Source of the DNA: Streptomyces sp. JH14
GTDB taxonomy: Bacteria > Actinomycetota > Actinomycetes > Streptomycetales > Streptomycetaceae
DNA length: 64,000 nucleotides
Assembly: GCF_029428675.1 (NCBI RefSeq)
Contig: NZ_JAJNEL010000001.1
Span: 4,340,001-4,404,000, forward strand
Reading direction: 5' to 3'
Positions 36,324 through 45,738 of this stretch are shown piece after piece. The translations under genes and the position numbers were made by a program. Under the pieces are notes generated by a model, which saw only the letters and a list, made by a program, of their open reading frames with translations, did no database searches and had not been told where the DNA came from. The stretch's first letter is position 1, and every line of letters starts with the position of its first letter.

Positions 36324-39122
36324 GTGGACGACTACGCGGGTCGGGTGCTCGCCGACCGATACCGCCTGCCGCTGCCGCCGTCCGACGAGTACGAACTGGT
36401 CGAGACCCGGGCGTTCGACACGTACAGCGGCCAGGAAGTCCTGGTGCGCCAAGTGCCGTTGCCCGAGGTCGTCGACGCCGAGATGCTGGACGGCGACGGA
36501 CCGCCGTCGGCCGCCCGCCGCACCACCGGGCGAACGGTGCGACGGTCCACGGACCCCGCCGTCCGGCGGGCGATCGAGGCCGCGCAGGCTGCCGCCCAGG
36601 TGCCCGATCATCCGAGGCTCGACCAGGTCTTCGACGTGTTCGCCGAGGCCGGATCGCTCTGGATCGTGAGTGAGCTCGTCGCGGCGCGCCCGCTGGCCGC
36701 ACTGCTCGCCGAACGGCCGCTGAACCCCTACCGGGCCGCCGAGATCGGCTCCGATGTGCTGACGGCCCTTCGGGTGCTGCACGCGCACGGCTGGACCCAC
36801 CGGAACATCACCGTCCGCACGGTGCTGATCTGCGACGACGGGCGCGTCGTACTGACCGGCCTGGCGTCCGGGGCGGCGGAGGAGGCACTGTGCGGGTACG
36901 TACCGGTGCCGCAGCCCGACGACGAGGACCCGTACGGACCGCCCGCGGTCGGGGCGGGGCCGGCGGCCGGTCCTCACGTGCCGCCCGCGGCGTCGCTGCC
37001 GCCCGCCGGGCCGCACGGGTCCGCGGGGCCGTACGAGTCCGGCGGGCCGCACGGGCCCGTGGCCCCGGACGGGCCGGCGGGTCCGTCCGGGTCCGCTGAT
37101 CCCGGCATGTCCGCCGGTCCGGTCGCACCGGTCGGGCTGCCGGCCGCGCGCGGCCACGCCGGTGAACTGGAAGCCGTGCGGCCGCATCTGAACCCCGACC
37201 CTCCCCGCGCGGGCAGTGCGGCGCAGTTGCGGGCCGCGCGCGCCGGAGCCATCGCCGCCTACCGGGCGGGAACGCGTGCCGCCGCGCGCGTCAACGAGGA
37301 GCAGCGACAGGCCGGGACAGGCGAGACGGCGGGAGCGGAGGAGCCCCGAATCCTTCCCGCCCAGCGTCCCGGACCGCCCGGGTCCGGCAGGCCGCAGCCG
37401 ACGGGCGGGTGGGGCCCCACCGCCGACGATCCGTACGACGACGAGGGCGACGACGAGGACGGCAGCCGGGGCGATGCTCCGTACGGTGGCGAGTACGGCG
37501 GCCGGTACGGCGGCGAAAGCGACGACAGCGACGACGAAGGAACCGGCGGCCGCCGTGGACAGGGGGCGCCCGGCCGGCGGATGCATCTGACCGGTACGTG
37601 GGGCGACGGCGCCGGCTTCGGCCGCCCCGTGCCCGCCGGAGGCTCCAACGAGGACGCCCTGCGCGCCGACGCCCGACGCCACGGCGCCGCAGTGTCGCAG
37701 CAGCTGCCGCAGCAGGCGGTCTCCGGCCGCTGGGACGACATCGTCGCCGGGGGCCGGGCCGTCCCCGCCTACCGCGGCCCCGCCACCCCCCTCGCCGCCG
37801 AACGCGCCCGGCAGACACGGATCGCGGTCGTCGGTGCCGTCACCGAGCGCTGGGCGCCCGAGCAGGCCGGGCCGGTCCACGAGAACTGGCAGCTGGCGCC
37901 GCCCATCGGGCCGGCCACCGACCTCTGGGCGCTGGGCGCCCTGCTCTACCGCGCCGTCCAGGGCCACGCCCCGTACCCCGAGGAGCATGCGGCCGAGCTC
38001 GTCCAGATGGTCTGCGGCGAACCGCCCGCCTTCGCCGAGGAGTGCGGCCCGCTGCGCCCGGTCGTCGAGTCGCTGCTGCGCCAGGACCCCACCGAGCGGC
38101 CGGACTTCGAGGAGCTGCGCGGCTGGCTGCGCTCCCTCGTGCGGTCGGCCCCCGAACCCGAGGCCGGTTTCGACGTCGTACCGCTGCCGTCCGTCGACGA
38201 CACCCGGCTGCCCGTCGTGCGCCGCCGCGGCGAGCTGGTCCGCAGGCGTCGCAGCCGCCTGGGAAGCGCATCGGCGCACGGCCGTCACCGCCAGACGAGG
38301 GAGCGACCCGACCGGTTCGAGAGCGCACGGGCCGAAAAGGCGCCCCGGCTTCCGCGGGAGCCCAAGGGACCCAAGGCGCTGCGCACCCCTCCCCGTCCGC
38401 GGCCGGGCAGCGAGGGACGTGCACCGAGGCGGCTCGGTCGGCTGCTGCTCGCGCTGATCCTGCTGGGGATGATCGCGGCGATCGCGTACGCCGTGCTGTT
38501 CTTGCCCAAGGCGGGCGCCGGATCCGACGCGAAGGGCAAGGCCCCGGCCGCCACGGGGAGCCGCACGCCCGGTGCGACCGATCCGGACGCACCCACGGGC
38601 GCGACGTCGAAGCCCTCGCGGTCGCCCGGGGCACAGAAGCCGCAGACCAGCCGCTCCGCCGTGGCCCTCGCCCCGGGGTACACCCTGCGCAAGGACGACG
38701 AGGGCTTCGAGGTCGGCGTGCTCAAGGGCTGGCAGCGCAGCCCGGCCGGCGCCGACCGGCAGATCCGGTACGGCAGTGACGGCTTCAGCCTGCTGATCGT
38801 GCCGGGGCGCGACACGGTGAAGGCCAACGGCGGCGATCCGCTGGCCTATCAGCGCGACAAGGAACGGGAGTTGCAGCCCTTCCGCGACTCCAGCTGGTCC
38901 TCGGCGACGGGGCTGCGCCGTATCGACGTCGGCCGACAGGCCATGGCGGAGGGCCAGTTCACCTGGCAGGACGACACCGGGCGCGAAGTGTACGTCCGCA
39001 ACCTCGCGATGATCGTCGACGGGCGGTACCACGTGCTCCAGGTACTCGGCCCGGACAGCGAGCGCGACAAGGTGACGGCCATCTACGAACAGGCCATCGC
39101 CTCGTACCGGGTGACGTCCTGA
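36324..39122 (+). CDS. membrane pseudokinase with long Gly/Pro-rich insert
   Basis: A protein of about 932 aa built like its kinase neighbours but lacking catalytic residues. The glycine loop is absent, the VAIK lysine position reads VLVRQVPL, the HRD-x-K-x2-N loop reads HRNITVRT (His159-Arg-Asn161), and DFG is GLA (about 179-181). An insert of roughly 300 residues (about 195-500), rich in Gly, Pro, Asp and Tyr, splits the domain before C-lobe motifs resume (PATDLWALGALLYRAVQG, Asp533). One membrane segment (about 704-730) and an outer domain (LRKDDEGFEVGVLKGWQ) follow. GTG 36324 is the likely start, with a TTG at 36267 upstream in frame. Likely a signalling scaffold or regulator of the flanking active kinases. 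Confidence 0.85.
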   Translation: MDDYAGRVLADRYRLPLPPSDEYELVETRAFDTYSGQEVLVRQVPLPEVVDAEMLDGDGPPSAARRTTGRTVRRSTDPAVRRAIEAAQAAAQVPDHPRLDQVFDVFAEAGSLWIVSELVAARPLAALLAERPLNPYRAAEIGSDVLTALRVLHAHGWTHRNITVRTVLICDDGRVVLTGLASGAAEEALCGYVPVPQPDDEDPYGPPAVGAGPAAGPHVPPAASLPPAGPHGSAGPYESGGPHGPVAPDGPAGPSGSADPGMSAGPVAPVGLPAARGHAGELEAVRPHLNPDPPRAGSAAQLRAARAGAIAAYRAGTRAAARVNEEQRQAGTGETAGAEEPRILPAQRPGPPGSGRPQPTGGWGPTADDPYDDEGDDEDGSRGDAPYGGEYGGRYGGESDDSDDEGTGGRRGQGAPGRRMHLTGTWGDGAGFGRPVPAGGSNEDALRADARRHGAAVSQQLPQQAVSGRWDDIVAGGRAVPAYRGPATPLAAERARQTRIAVVGAVTERWAPEQAGPVHENWQLAPPIGPATDLWALGALLYRAVQGHAPYPEEHAAELVQMVCGEPPAFAEECGPLRPVVESLLRQDPTERPDFEELRGWLRSLVRSAPEPEAGFDVVPLPSVDDTRLPVVRRRGELVRRRRSRLGSASAHGRHRQTRERPDRFESARAEKAPRLPREPKGPKALRTPPRPRPGSEGRAPRRLGRLLLALILLGMIAAIAYAVLFLPKAGAGSDAKGKAPAATGSRTPGATDPDAPTGATSKPSRSPGAQKPQTSRSAVALAPGYTLRKDDEGFEVGVLKGWQRSPAGADRQIRYGSDGFSLLIVPGRDTVKANGGDPLAYQRDKERELQPFRDSSWSSATGLRRIDVGRQAMAEGQFTWQDDTGREVYVRNLAMIVDGRYHVLQVLGPDSERDKVTAIYEQAIASYRVTS

Positions 39123-39272
39123 GCCACCGGCAGAAAGCGCGGTCGGCGTCCTGCCGGCGAGCAGGGCGGCGGAGCGACAAGCATCACAGTGAGGTCTCGT
39201 GAGCGATGCGAGGTTCCGTGGCCGTACATCCCCTCCGTAACCTGGCAGCCGAAGGAAACGGGGCGGGGACAC

Positions 39273-40931
39273 GTGGATCGATCGCAGGGAACGGACGCGG
39301 GGCTGGTACTGGCCGGAAGATACCGGCTCGGTGAAGTCCTCGGGCGCGGTGGCATGGGCAAGGTCTGGCGGGCTCATGACGAAGTGCTGCACCGCACGGT
39401 CGCCGTCAAGGAGTTGACCGCCGGGCTGTACGTCGCGGAGGCCGACCGGGTCGTGCTGCATGCCCGGACCCAGAAGGAGGCCCGAGCGGCGGCGCGGATC
39501 ACCCACCCGGGCGTGGTCACCGTCCATGACGTGGTGGAGTACGACAACCGCCCCTGGATCGTCATGCAGTACGTCGACGGGCCGTCACTCGCCGACGCCG
39601 CCAAGGAGAGCGGCGAGATCGCGCCGCGCGAGGCGGCCAGGATCGGCCTCCATGTCCTCGGCGCGCTGCGCGCCGCGCACAGCGCCGGTGTGCTGCACCG
39701 GGACGTCAAGCCCGGCAACGTGCTCCTTGCCCGCGACGGCCGGGTGCTGCTCACCGACTTCGGTATCGCAGCGATAGAGGGTGACTCGACCATCACCAGG
39801 ACCGGTGAACTGGTCGGCTCCATCGACTATCTGGCGCCCGAACGGGTACGCGGCGGGGACCCGGGGCCCGCGTCCGACCTCTGGTCCCTCGGAGCCACGC
39901 TCTATGCGGCGGTCGAGGGGTGCTCGCCGTTCCGCCGTTCGTCCCCGATCTCCACCATGCAGGCCGTCGTCACCGAGGAACCACCGCCGCCCGCCCGGGC
40001 CGGGGCGCTCGCGCCGGTGATCACCGCACTGCTCCGCAAGGACCCGGCGGACCGGCCGTCGGCGGCCGAGACGGAGCGGATGCTGCTGGAGGCGATGGAG
40101 GGGCGCGAGCCCCGGGCCGCGCAGGCGTACGTCCCGACCCAGCGCGTCCCCGAGGAGGTCCTGCGCTCGATGGGCCCGGCCGGTACGGGCGCGGGCACCG
40201 GCACGGAACCGTTCGTCCCCGACCAGCAGTTCACCATGGCCCCGCAGTACAGCGCCGCCGCCGTGACCCGCCGCAGCAGCGGCCGCTGGCGCACCACGAT
40301 CCTGGTCGTCGCCCTCGCCGCGCTGATCGGCGGCGGCGCCGGCCTGGCCGCGATGAAGTACGGCGAGAACTCCGGGACGGAGACCACCGGGCGTGGCCCC
40401 GCCCACGGCACCGCGCGTTCGCCGCGCCCTTCGCCCGAGGCGTCGAAGCCCACCCCGTCCACGAAGGCCGTACCCGACGGCTGGCACCGGGTAAACGACC
40501 CCGAGGGCTTCAGCCTGGTCGTACCCAACGGCTGGAAGCGCCGGGCGGACGGTCAGAACGTCGACTACACCCCGGACGACGGCGACCACTACATCCGCAT
40601 CAGCGTCGACCCGGAGCCCGACTTCGAGAACTCGTACATGCACATGCTGAACCTGGAGAAGAGCCTCGAGGGGCGGCTGCCCGGGTACGCGCGCAAGACC
40701 CTCCACTCCAACAACTACCGCGACCGGCCCGGCTCCCAATGGGAGTTCACCTGGACCGAGTCCAAGGACCACCCGGGTCCCCGCCACGCGATCGACCAGA
40801 TGTATTACGAGGAGGAGGGCGGCCCGGAATACGCGCTGTACATGACGGGTCCGGCCGCCGACTGGGACACCACCCGGGACCGCTTCGACACGATGCTGCG
40901 CGGCTGGCACGCACCCGGCGGCGCGGGCTGA
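39273..40931 (+). CDS. membrane serine/threonine protein kinase
   Basis: A 552-aa receptor kinase. Complete kinase domain: LGRGGMGKVWRA, Lys46 in VAVKEL, HRDVKPGN with Asp144, DFG Asp162, GSIDYLAPE and DLWSLGATLY. Membrane segment about residues 338-362 (TILVVALAALIGGGAGLAA), then a Pro/Ser linker and an outer domain (WHRVNDPEGFSLVVPNGWKR ... GPAADWDTTRDRFDTML), again of the same type as in the two upstream genes. GTG 39273 with GGGGAC upstream is preferred to the in-frame 39189. The three genes follow each other with short gaps and may act together. Confidence 0.92.
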   Translation: MDRSQGTDAGLVLAGRYRLGEVLGRGGMGKVWRAHDEVLHRTVAVKELTAGLYVAEADRVVLHARTQKEARAAARITHPGVVTVHDVVEYDNRPWIVMQYVDGPSLADAAKESGEIAPREAARIGLHVLGALRAAHSAGVLHRDVKPGNVLLARDGRVLLTDFGIAAIEGDSTITRTGELVGSIDYLAPERVRGGDPGPASDLWSLGATLYAAVEGCSPFRRSSPISTMQAVVTEEPPPPARAGALAPVITALLRKDPADRPSAAETERMLLEAMEGREPRAAQAYVPTQRVPEEVLRSMGPAGTGAGTGTEPFVPDQQFTMAPQYSAAAVTRRSSGRWRTTILVVALAALIGGGAGLAAMKYGENSGTETTGRGPAHGTARSPRPSPEASKPTPSTKAVPDGWHRVNDPEGFSLVVPNGWKRRADGQNVDYTPDDGDHYIRISVDPEPDFENSYMHMLNLEKSLEGRLPGYARKTLHSNNYRDRPGSQWEFTWTESKDHPGPRHAIDQMYYEEEGGPEYALYMTGPAADWDTTRDRFDTMLRGWHAPGGAG

Positions 40932-40988
40932 ATCATCCGGATTCCACCGGCCGCGAACCACGACAGCTCCCTGATCAGGGGCTTTGTT

Positions 40989-41044
40989 GCCAGTGATCAC
41001 TGGCTCGTTTGTGGGGAGTGTGAAAACCTATTACCGACGGGTAC
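40989..41044. promoter_or_regulatory. two palindromic elements upstream of gabD2
   Basis: GCCAGTGATCACTGGC (40989-41004) is a perfect 16-bp palindrome; TTACCGACGGGTAC (41031-41044) has TACC/GGTA arms. Both lie 35-90 bp before the dehydrogenase start in a locally AT-richer region. They look like operators, perhaps of a TetR-type regulator; the factor is unknown. Confidence 0.45.
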
Positions 41045-41077
41045 CCAAAGCGTGCGGCTGGACATACCCTCGCCCAC

Positions 41078-42685
41078 ATGACGGACTCTGCAGGTTCCCC
41101 AGGTTCGAATCCCGTGGCCGCGGCCCCGGCCGGTGCGCGCACTGCCGCCGATGTGGTGACCCCCGAGGTGATCGCGCAGCTGACGCGCGGTGTCGTCGGC
41201 TCCGGCCGTACCGCGAACCACACGCCGTTCACCGGGGAGAAGCTGGCCGACCTGCCGGAGTCCACGCCCGAGGACGTCGCCACCGCCTTCGAGCGGGCCC
41301 GGGCCGCCCAGCCCGCCTGGGCCGCCACCCCCGTCCGGACCCGGGCCGCCGTACTCCTGCGCTTCCACGACCTCGTGCTCGAGCGGCAGGCCGAGGTCCT
41401 CGACCTCATCCAGCTGGAGACCGGCAAGGCCCGGCTGCACGCTCACGAGGAGGTGCAGGCGGTCGCCGTCTCCGCCCGGCACTACGGGCGCAGGGCGTCC
41501 TCGTATCTGAAGCCGAAGCGGCACACCGGTGTCGTACCGACGCTGACCAAGGTCACCGAGCTGCGCCAGCCGCGCGGTGTCGTCGGCCAGATCGCGCCGT
41601 GGAACTACCCGTTCGAGCTCTCCGTCGGCGATGCGCTGCCTGCGTTCGTCTCCGGGAACGCCCTCGTGATGAAGCCCGACACGGAGACCGCGCTGACCGC
41701 GCTCTGGGCCCGTGACCTGCTGATCGAGGCCGGGCTGCCCGCCGAGGTGTTCCAGATCGTCCTCGGTGACGGACCGGTCGTGGGGCCCGAGGTCGTCAAG
41801 CACGCCGACTACGTCTCGTTCACCGGCTCCACCCGTACCGGCCGTGAGGTCGCCCAGGGCGCCGCCGCCCGTCTGGTCGGCGTCTCGCTGGAGCTCGGCG
41901 GCAAGAACGCCATGCTGGTCCTCGAGGACGCCGACGTGGAGAAGGCCGCCGCGGGCGCCGTCCGCGCCTGCTTCTCCTCCGCCGGACAGCTCTGCATCTC
42001 CATCGAGCGGCTGTACGTCCACGAGTCGGTCGCCGACGACTTCGTGGCGCGGTTCGCCGCCCGTACGAAGGCCATGCGGCTGGGCAACTCCCTCGCGTAC
42101 GGCGCCGACATGGGTTCGCTCGTCGGCGAGCGCCAGCTGGAGACCGTCACCCAGCACGTCGCGGAGGCCGTCGAGAAGGGGGCCACGCTCGTCGCGGGAG
42201 GTGTCGCCCGCCCCGACATCGGCCCGCTGTTCTACGAGCCGACCATCCTGGAAGGCGTCGAGGCGCCGATGGCCGTCTGTGCCCAGGAGACCTTCGGCCC
42301 GGTCGTCTCCATCTACCGCTTCTCCGACGAGGACGAGGTCGTCGACCTCGCCAACGCCACCCCGTACGGCCTGAACTCCAGTGTCTGGACCAAGGACTCC
42401 AAGCGCGGCCACCGGGTCGCCGCCCGGCTGCGCACCGGCACGGTCAACATCAACGAGGGGTACGCCCCCGCGTACGGCAGCGTGCAGTCCCCGATGGGCG
42501 GCATGAAGGACTCCGGTCTCGGCCGCAGGCACGGCTCCGAGGGCATCCTCAAGTACACCGAGGCTCAGACCGTCGCCCAGCAGAGACTGATCCCGCTCGC
42601 CCCGTCCTTCGGGATGGACGACGAGAAGTACGCGGCGTTCATGAGCCGCAGCCTGAAGGCGATGAAGGCGTTCCGCCTGCGCTGA
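41078..42685 (+). CDS. gabD2: succinate-semialdehyde dehydrogenase (NADP+), GabD2-like
   Basis: A 535-aa aldehyde dehydrogenase expected to oxidise succinic semialdehyde to succinate. PWNYPFELSVGDALPAFVSG, the cofactor loop SFTGSTRTGREVA, catalytic Glu in LELGGKNAMLV, catalytic Cys in FSSAGQLCISIERLY and AQETFGPVVSIYRF are all present. Highest resemblance in memory is to the GabD2 type. ATG 41078; 49 bp before the GMC oxidoreductase gene, likely one transcript controlled by the palindromes upstream. Confidence 0.93.
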   Translation: MTDSAGSPGSNPVAAAPAGARTAADVVTPEVIAQLTRGVVGSGRTANHTPFTGEKLADLPESTPEDVATAFERARAAQPAWAATPVRTRAAVLLRFHDLVLERQAEVLDLIQLETGKARLHAHEEVQAVAVSARHYGRRASSYLKPKRHTGVVPTLTKVTELRQPRGVVGQIAPWNYPFELSVGDALPAFVSGNALVMKPDTETALTALWARDLLIEAGLPAEVFQIVLGDGPVVGPEVVKHADYVSFTGSTRTGREVAQGAAARLVGVSLELGGKNAMLVLEDADVEKAAAGAVRACFSSAGQLCISIERLYVHESVADDFVARFAARTKAMRLGNSLAYGADMGSLVGERQLETVTQHVAEAVEKGATLVAGGVARPDIGPLFYEPTILEGVEAPMAVCAQETFGPVVSIYRFSDEDEVVDLANATPYGLNSSVWTKDSKRGHRVAARLRTGTVNINEGYAPAYGSVQSPMGGMKDSGLGRRHGSEGILKYTEAQTVAQQRLIPLAPSFGMDDEKYAAFMSRSLKAMKAFRLR

Positions 42686-42734
42686 TCCCCGTCACACCGC
42701 GGCACCTTCTGCCCTTTTCGTACCGAGGAGAGCC

Positions 42735-44561
42735 ATGTCCCAGGACAGCCCTGCCCAGAATCAGGCCGGACCGGCCGGCGAGACCGATGACGACGCGGCG
42801 TACGACTACGACGTCCTCGTCGTCGGTTCGGGCTTCGGCGGTGCGGTGTCGGCCCTGCGGCTGACCGAGAAGGGGTACCGGGTCGGGGTCCTGGAGGCGG
42901 GCCGCCGCTTCACCCCCGACACGCTCCCCAAGAACTCCTGGGACATCAAGAACTATCTGTGGGCCCCCGCACTCGGGCTCTTCGGCATCCAGCGTGTGCA
43001 TCTGCTCGGCAACGTGATGGTGCTCGCCGGGGCGGGCGTCGGTGGCGGCTCCCTCAACTACGCCAACACGCTGTACGTGCCCCCGGCGCCGTTCTTCGAG
43101 GACCGGCAGTGGGCCGCCATCACCGACTGGAAGGACGAACTGGCGCCGTACTACGACCAGGCCAAGCGGATGCTCGGGGTCCGGCTCAACCCGACGATGA
43201 CCCCGTCCGACGTCCACCTGAAGGCGACCGCGCAGGCCATGGGGGTCGGCGACTCCTTCCACCTCGCCCCGGTCGGCGTCTTCTTCGGCGACGGCAAGGA
43301 CGCCGACGGCACGGCCGCTGCGAAGCCCGGCGCCACGGTCGCCGACCCGTACTTCGGCGGCGCGGGCCCCGACCGCAAGGCCTGCACCGAGTGCGGCGAA
43401 TGCATGACGGGCTGCCGCCACGGCGCGAAGAACACCCTCAACGAGAACTACCTCCACCTCGCCGAGAAGGCCGGAGCGGTCATCCACCCGATGACCTCCG
43501 TCGTCGCGATCACGGACGACCCCGAGGGCGGGTACCACGTCTCGACCGTCCCGACGGACCGCCGCAGGAAGGGCAGGCCGACGCTGCTGCGCGCCCGCAG
43601 GGTGGTCGTCGCGGCCGGCACCTACGGCACCCAGACCCTGCTCCACACGATGAAGGACCAGGGGCTGCTGCCCCGGCTGTCGGCGCGGCTCGGCGAGCTG
43701 ACCCGTACCAACTCCGAGGCGCTCGTCGGCTCGCAGACCAGCGACCGCCGCTACCGCAAGAAGCACGGCACCCCGAAGGCCGACTTCACCCAGGGCGTCG
43801 CCATCACCTCGTCGATCCACCCCGACGAGAACACCCATATCGAGCCCGTCCGCTACGGCAAGGGCTCCAACGCCATGGGCGCGATGTCGATCCTCCAGGT
43901 GCCGTACGGCAGCCGCCGCGTGCTGGGCTGGCTCGGCAGCATGGCCCGGCACCCGGTCCTCGCCGTCCGGTCGCTCTCCAACCGCCGCTGGTCGGAGCGG
44001 ACCATCATCGGCCTCGTCATGCAGTCGCTGGACAACTCCCTGACCACGTACCGCAAGCCCGGTGGCATCGGAAAGGGCCTGCTCACCGCCCGCCAGGGGC
44101 ACGGCGCGCCCAATCCGACCCAGATCGAGGAGGCGACGCGCAGCGCTTCACTGCTCGCCGAGGAGATCAACGGCTTCCCCGGGTCGAACGTCGGCGAACT
44201 CATGGGCACCCCGCTCACCGCGCACTTCCTCGGCGGCTGCCCGATCGGTGCGAGCGCCGAGGACGGGGTCATCGACCCGTACCACCGGCTGTACGGACAC
44301 CCGGGCATCTCGGTCGTCGACGGTTCGGCGGTCTCCGCGAACCTCGGCGTCAACCCGTCGCTGACCATCACGGCGCAGGCGGAGCGGGCCATGTCGTTCT
44401 GGCCCAACAAGGGCGAGGCGGATCCGCGTCCCGCACAGGCAGAGGCATACGAGCGGCTGGCCGCGGTCGAGCCGAAGGCGCCGGCGGTGCCGAAGGAGGC
44501 CTTCGGTGCGCTGAAGCTGCCGTTCCTGGGACTGCCCGCGGTCCCGCCGAAGAAGAAGTAG
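42735..44561 (+). CDS. GMC-type FAD-dependent oxidoreductase (cholesterol oxidase-like)
   Basis: A 608-aa flavoprotein. FAD motif YDVLVVGSGFGGAVSALRL at residues about 25-45, GNVMVLAGAGVGGGSLNYAN, and the GMC C-terminal signature SVVDGSAVSANLGVNPSLTI. A Cys-rich loop CTECGECMTGCRHGAKN (about 217-233) is characteristic of this ChoD-like branch and could hold an iron-sulfur or metal site. No signal peptide, so it is cytoplasmic or membrane associated. The substrate is unknown; sterol oxidation is only suggested by homology. ATG 42735 follows GAGGAG. Confidence 0.9.
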   Translation: MSQDSPAQNQAGPAGETDDDAAYDYDVLVVGSGFGGAVSALRLTEKGYRVGVLEAGRRFTPDTLPKNSWDIKNYLWAPALGLFGIQRVHLLGNVMVLAGAGVGGGSLNYANTLYVPPAPFFEDRQWAAITDWKDELAPYYDQAKRMLGVRLNPTMTPSDVHLKATAQAMGVGDSFHLAPVGVFFGDGKDADGTAAAKPGATVADPYFGGAGPDRKACTECGECMTGCRHGAKNTLNENYLHLAEKAGAVIHPMTSVVAITDDPEGGYHVSTVPTDRRRKGRPTLLRARRVVVAAGTYGTQTLLHTMKDQGLLPRLSARLGELTRTNSEALVGSQTSDRRYRKKHGTPKADFTQGVAITSSIHPDENTHIEPVRYGKGSNAMGAMSILQVPYGSRRVLGWLGSMARHPVLAVRSLSNRRWSERTIIGLVMQSLDNSLTTYRKPGGIGKGLLTARQGHGAPNPTQIEEATRSASLLAEEINGFPGSNVGELMGTPLTAHFLGGCPIGASAEDGVIDPYHRLYGHPGISVVDGSAVSANLGVNPSLTITAQAERAMSFWPNKGEADPRPAQAEAYERLAAVEPKAPAVPKEAFGALKLPFLGLPAVPPKKK

Positions 44562-44601
44562 TCCGCGCACGAGGAGACGAGAGAGCGCTGAGGACAGCAG
44601 A

Positions 44602-44635
44602 GAGGGGCTGCACCCCCCTCCGAGTGCAGCCCCTC
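44602..44635 (+). terminator. terminator of the gabD2-GMC unit
   Basis: GAGGGGCTGCAC (44602-44613) and GTGCAGCCCCTC (44624-44635): perfect 12-bp stem, 10-base loop, 40 bp behind the GMC gene. Confidence 0.85.
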
Positions 44636-45351
44636 ACGCCTACTGGTGACGACGCGCGTAGCGCAGCGCTGTCACGGGTGGGGCTGGTTGTTCCGCATGC
44701 ATGACCTGTGGTCCCGGGCAATGGTTGCCCGGATGTTCACAGGATCCTTATGTGATGCCGATCACGCACTCCTCGCGTCGTGACATGACCAAGGGCCCCG
44801 CGGACCGTGAACCGGTCCGCGGGGCCCTTGTCGATCAGCACCGACGTCAGGGCAGCGCCGGTGCCGAGAGGCGGCGCCGGGGGGCAGCGCCGCGGGGAGT
44901 GGTGCGCCGGGTCGGTGCCCCGGCGCACAGGGGGCGCATGGGTGGTGCCGACCCAAGTCGGGAGGGTGCGTTTCGAGGGGACCCGCTCTTTGCGTCGTGC
45001 GGGACGGGCTGCGCACGGCGCAACCGTTCGACCGGATACGGCCGGCTCCGGGCGTCCCCGAAGCCGACCGCTTGGGGTGACCGGGCTGCTGTCCCCTGCC
45101 GACCGGTCACGCACGCTGGGGCGCGGTCCCACGGCGTACCTGCAGTACGCCACACGCTCCAGCGGAGCCACGCGTGGATTCTTCGAAAGCCGCCCCTGGC
45201 TGGCACGGACACCGGGACCAACGAAGTCACCGCGGGCCCGGTCACGCGCCGTACGGGTGAGAGCCGGACCGAACGCAGATACGCCTGTACAGCCCAGCGG
45301 CCCGTACGGGCCGGCGGACAGCTGAGGCCCGCACAGGCGTGAACGGCGCTC
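44636..45351. other. 716-bp gene-free region with hairpins
   Basis: No frame here has protein-like composition on either strand. Structures: a two-part hairpin with outer arms CCTGTG/CACAGG (44705-44710 / 44738-44743) around CCGGGCAA-TGG-TTGCCCGG (44714-44732); a CRP-like palindrome TGTGATGCCGATCACG (44751-44766); and the terminator at 44790-44830. Beyond 44831 I see only scattered GC-rich palindromes, such as GGCCCGTACGGGCC (45299-45312), which may end chorismate mutase transcription. The 44640-44790 part could be a small RNA locus, but nothing proves it. Confidence 0.45.
44790..44830. terminator. strong bidirectional hairpin
   Basis: A perfect 17-bp stem, CAAGGGCCCCGCGGACC (44790-44806) with its reverse complement at 44814-44830, loop GTGAACC. 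It has no gene directly in front of it; it would stop read-through from either side or end an unannotated RNA. Confidence 0.7.
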
Positions 45352-45672
45352 TCACACGCGCCCGCGGCACAGCTCCAGCAGCGTCATGGCGAGCGAGGTG
45401 CCGGGCTTGCCGAGCGCATCGCGGTACTGGCCGAGGATCTCCATCTCGCGGGAGAGGTTCACCCGGCGGCCGCCGGACGTGATCCGGGCCTCCTGGATGA
45501 CCGCCGAGACGGCCATCCGTTCCTGGACGAGCCCGATGATCCGGTCGTCCAGTGAATCGATGCGCTCGCGGGCGCCGGCGATCAGCGCTGCGGCCTCGTC
45601 GGTGCGCGCGCCGGTCTCCTCGGCGAGCGACTTCTCCGTGTTCGCGGTGACGGTGGCGGTGGTGCTGTTCAT
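45352..45672 (-). CDS. chorismate mutase (AroQ type)
   Basis: Converts chorismate to prephenate, the branch point to Phe and Tyr. A 106-aa all-helical AroQ-class mutase: [23 protein letters not shown] with the catalytic Arg/Asp pattern, then [23 protein letters not shown] and LLELCRG. The first 25 residues are Thr/Ala-rich and outside the fold. ATG 45672 follows AGGAG. The leader carries a Tyr/Phe-containing peptide and a terminator hairpin (see those entries), so expression is probably set by charged tRNA-Tyr/Phe. Divergent from guaA. Confidence 0.92.
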   Translation of the reverse strand: MNSTTATVTANTEKSLAEETGARTDEAAALIAGARERIDSLDDRIIGLVQERMAVSAVIQEARITSGGRRVNLSREMEILGQYRDALGKPGTSLAMTLLELCRGRV

Positions 45673-45738
45673 TCCGTGGCTCCTGGTGTCCTGGTGGGGT
45701 GCGGCCCCCCGGAGCGATCGGACCCGGAACGCCAGAAC

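Noticed and set aside
44751-44766. CRP-binding site as a firm regulatory feature
   Set aside because: The TGTGA-N6-TCACG match is good, but no gene start follows it on either side before the terminator, so it is only mentioned within the region entry.
44807-45325. Plus-strand 172-codon frame in the gene-free region
   Set aside because: Composition is Arg/Gly/Pro/Ser-rich without hydrophobic core or motifs, and it starts inside a terminator hairpin.
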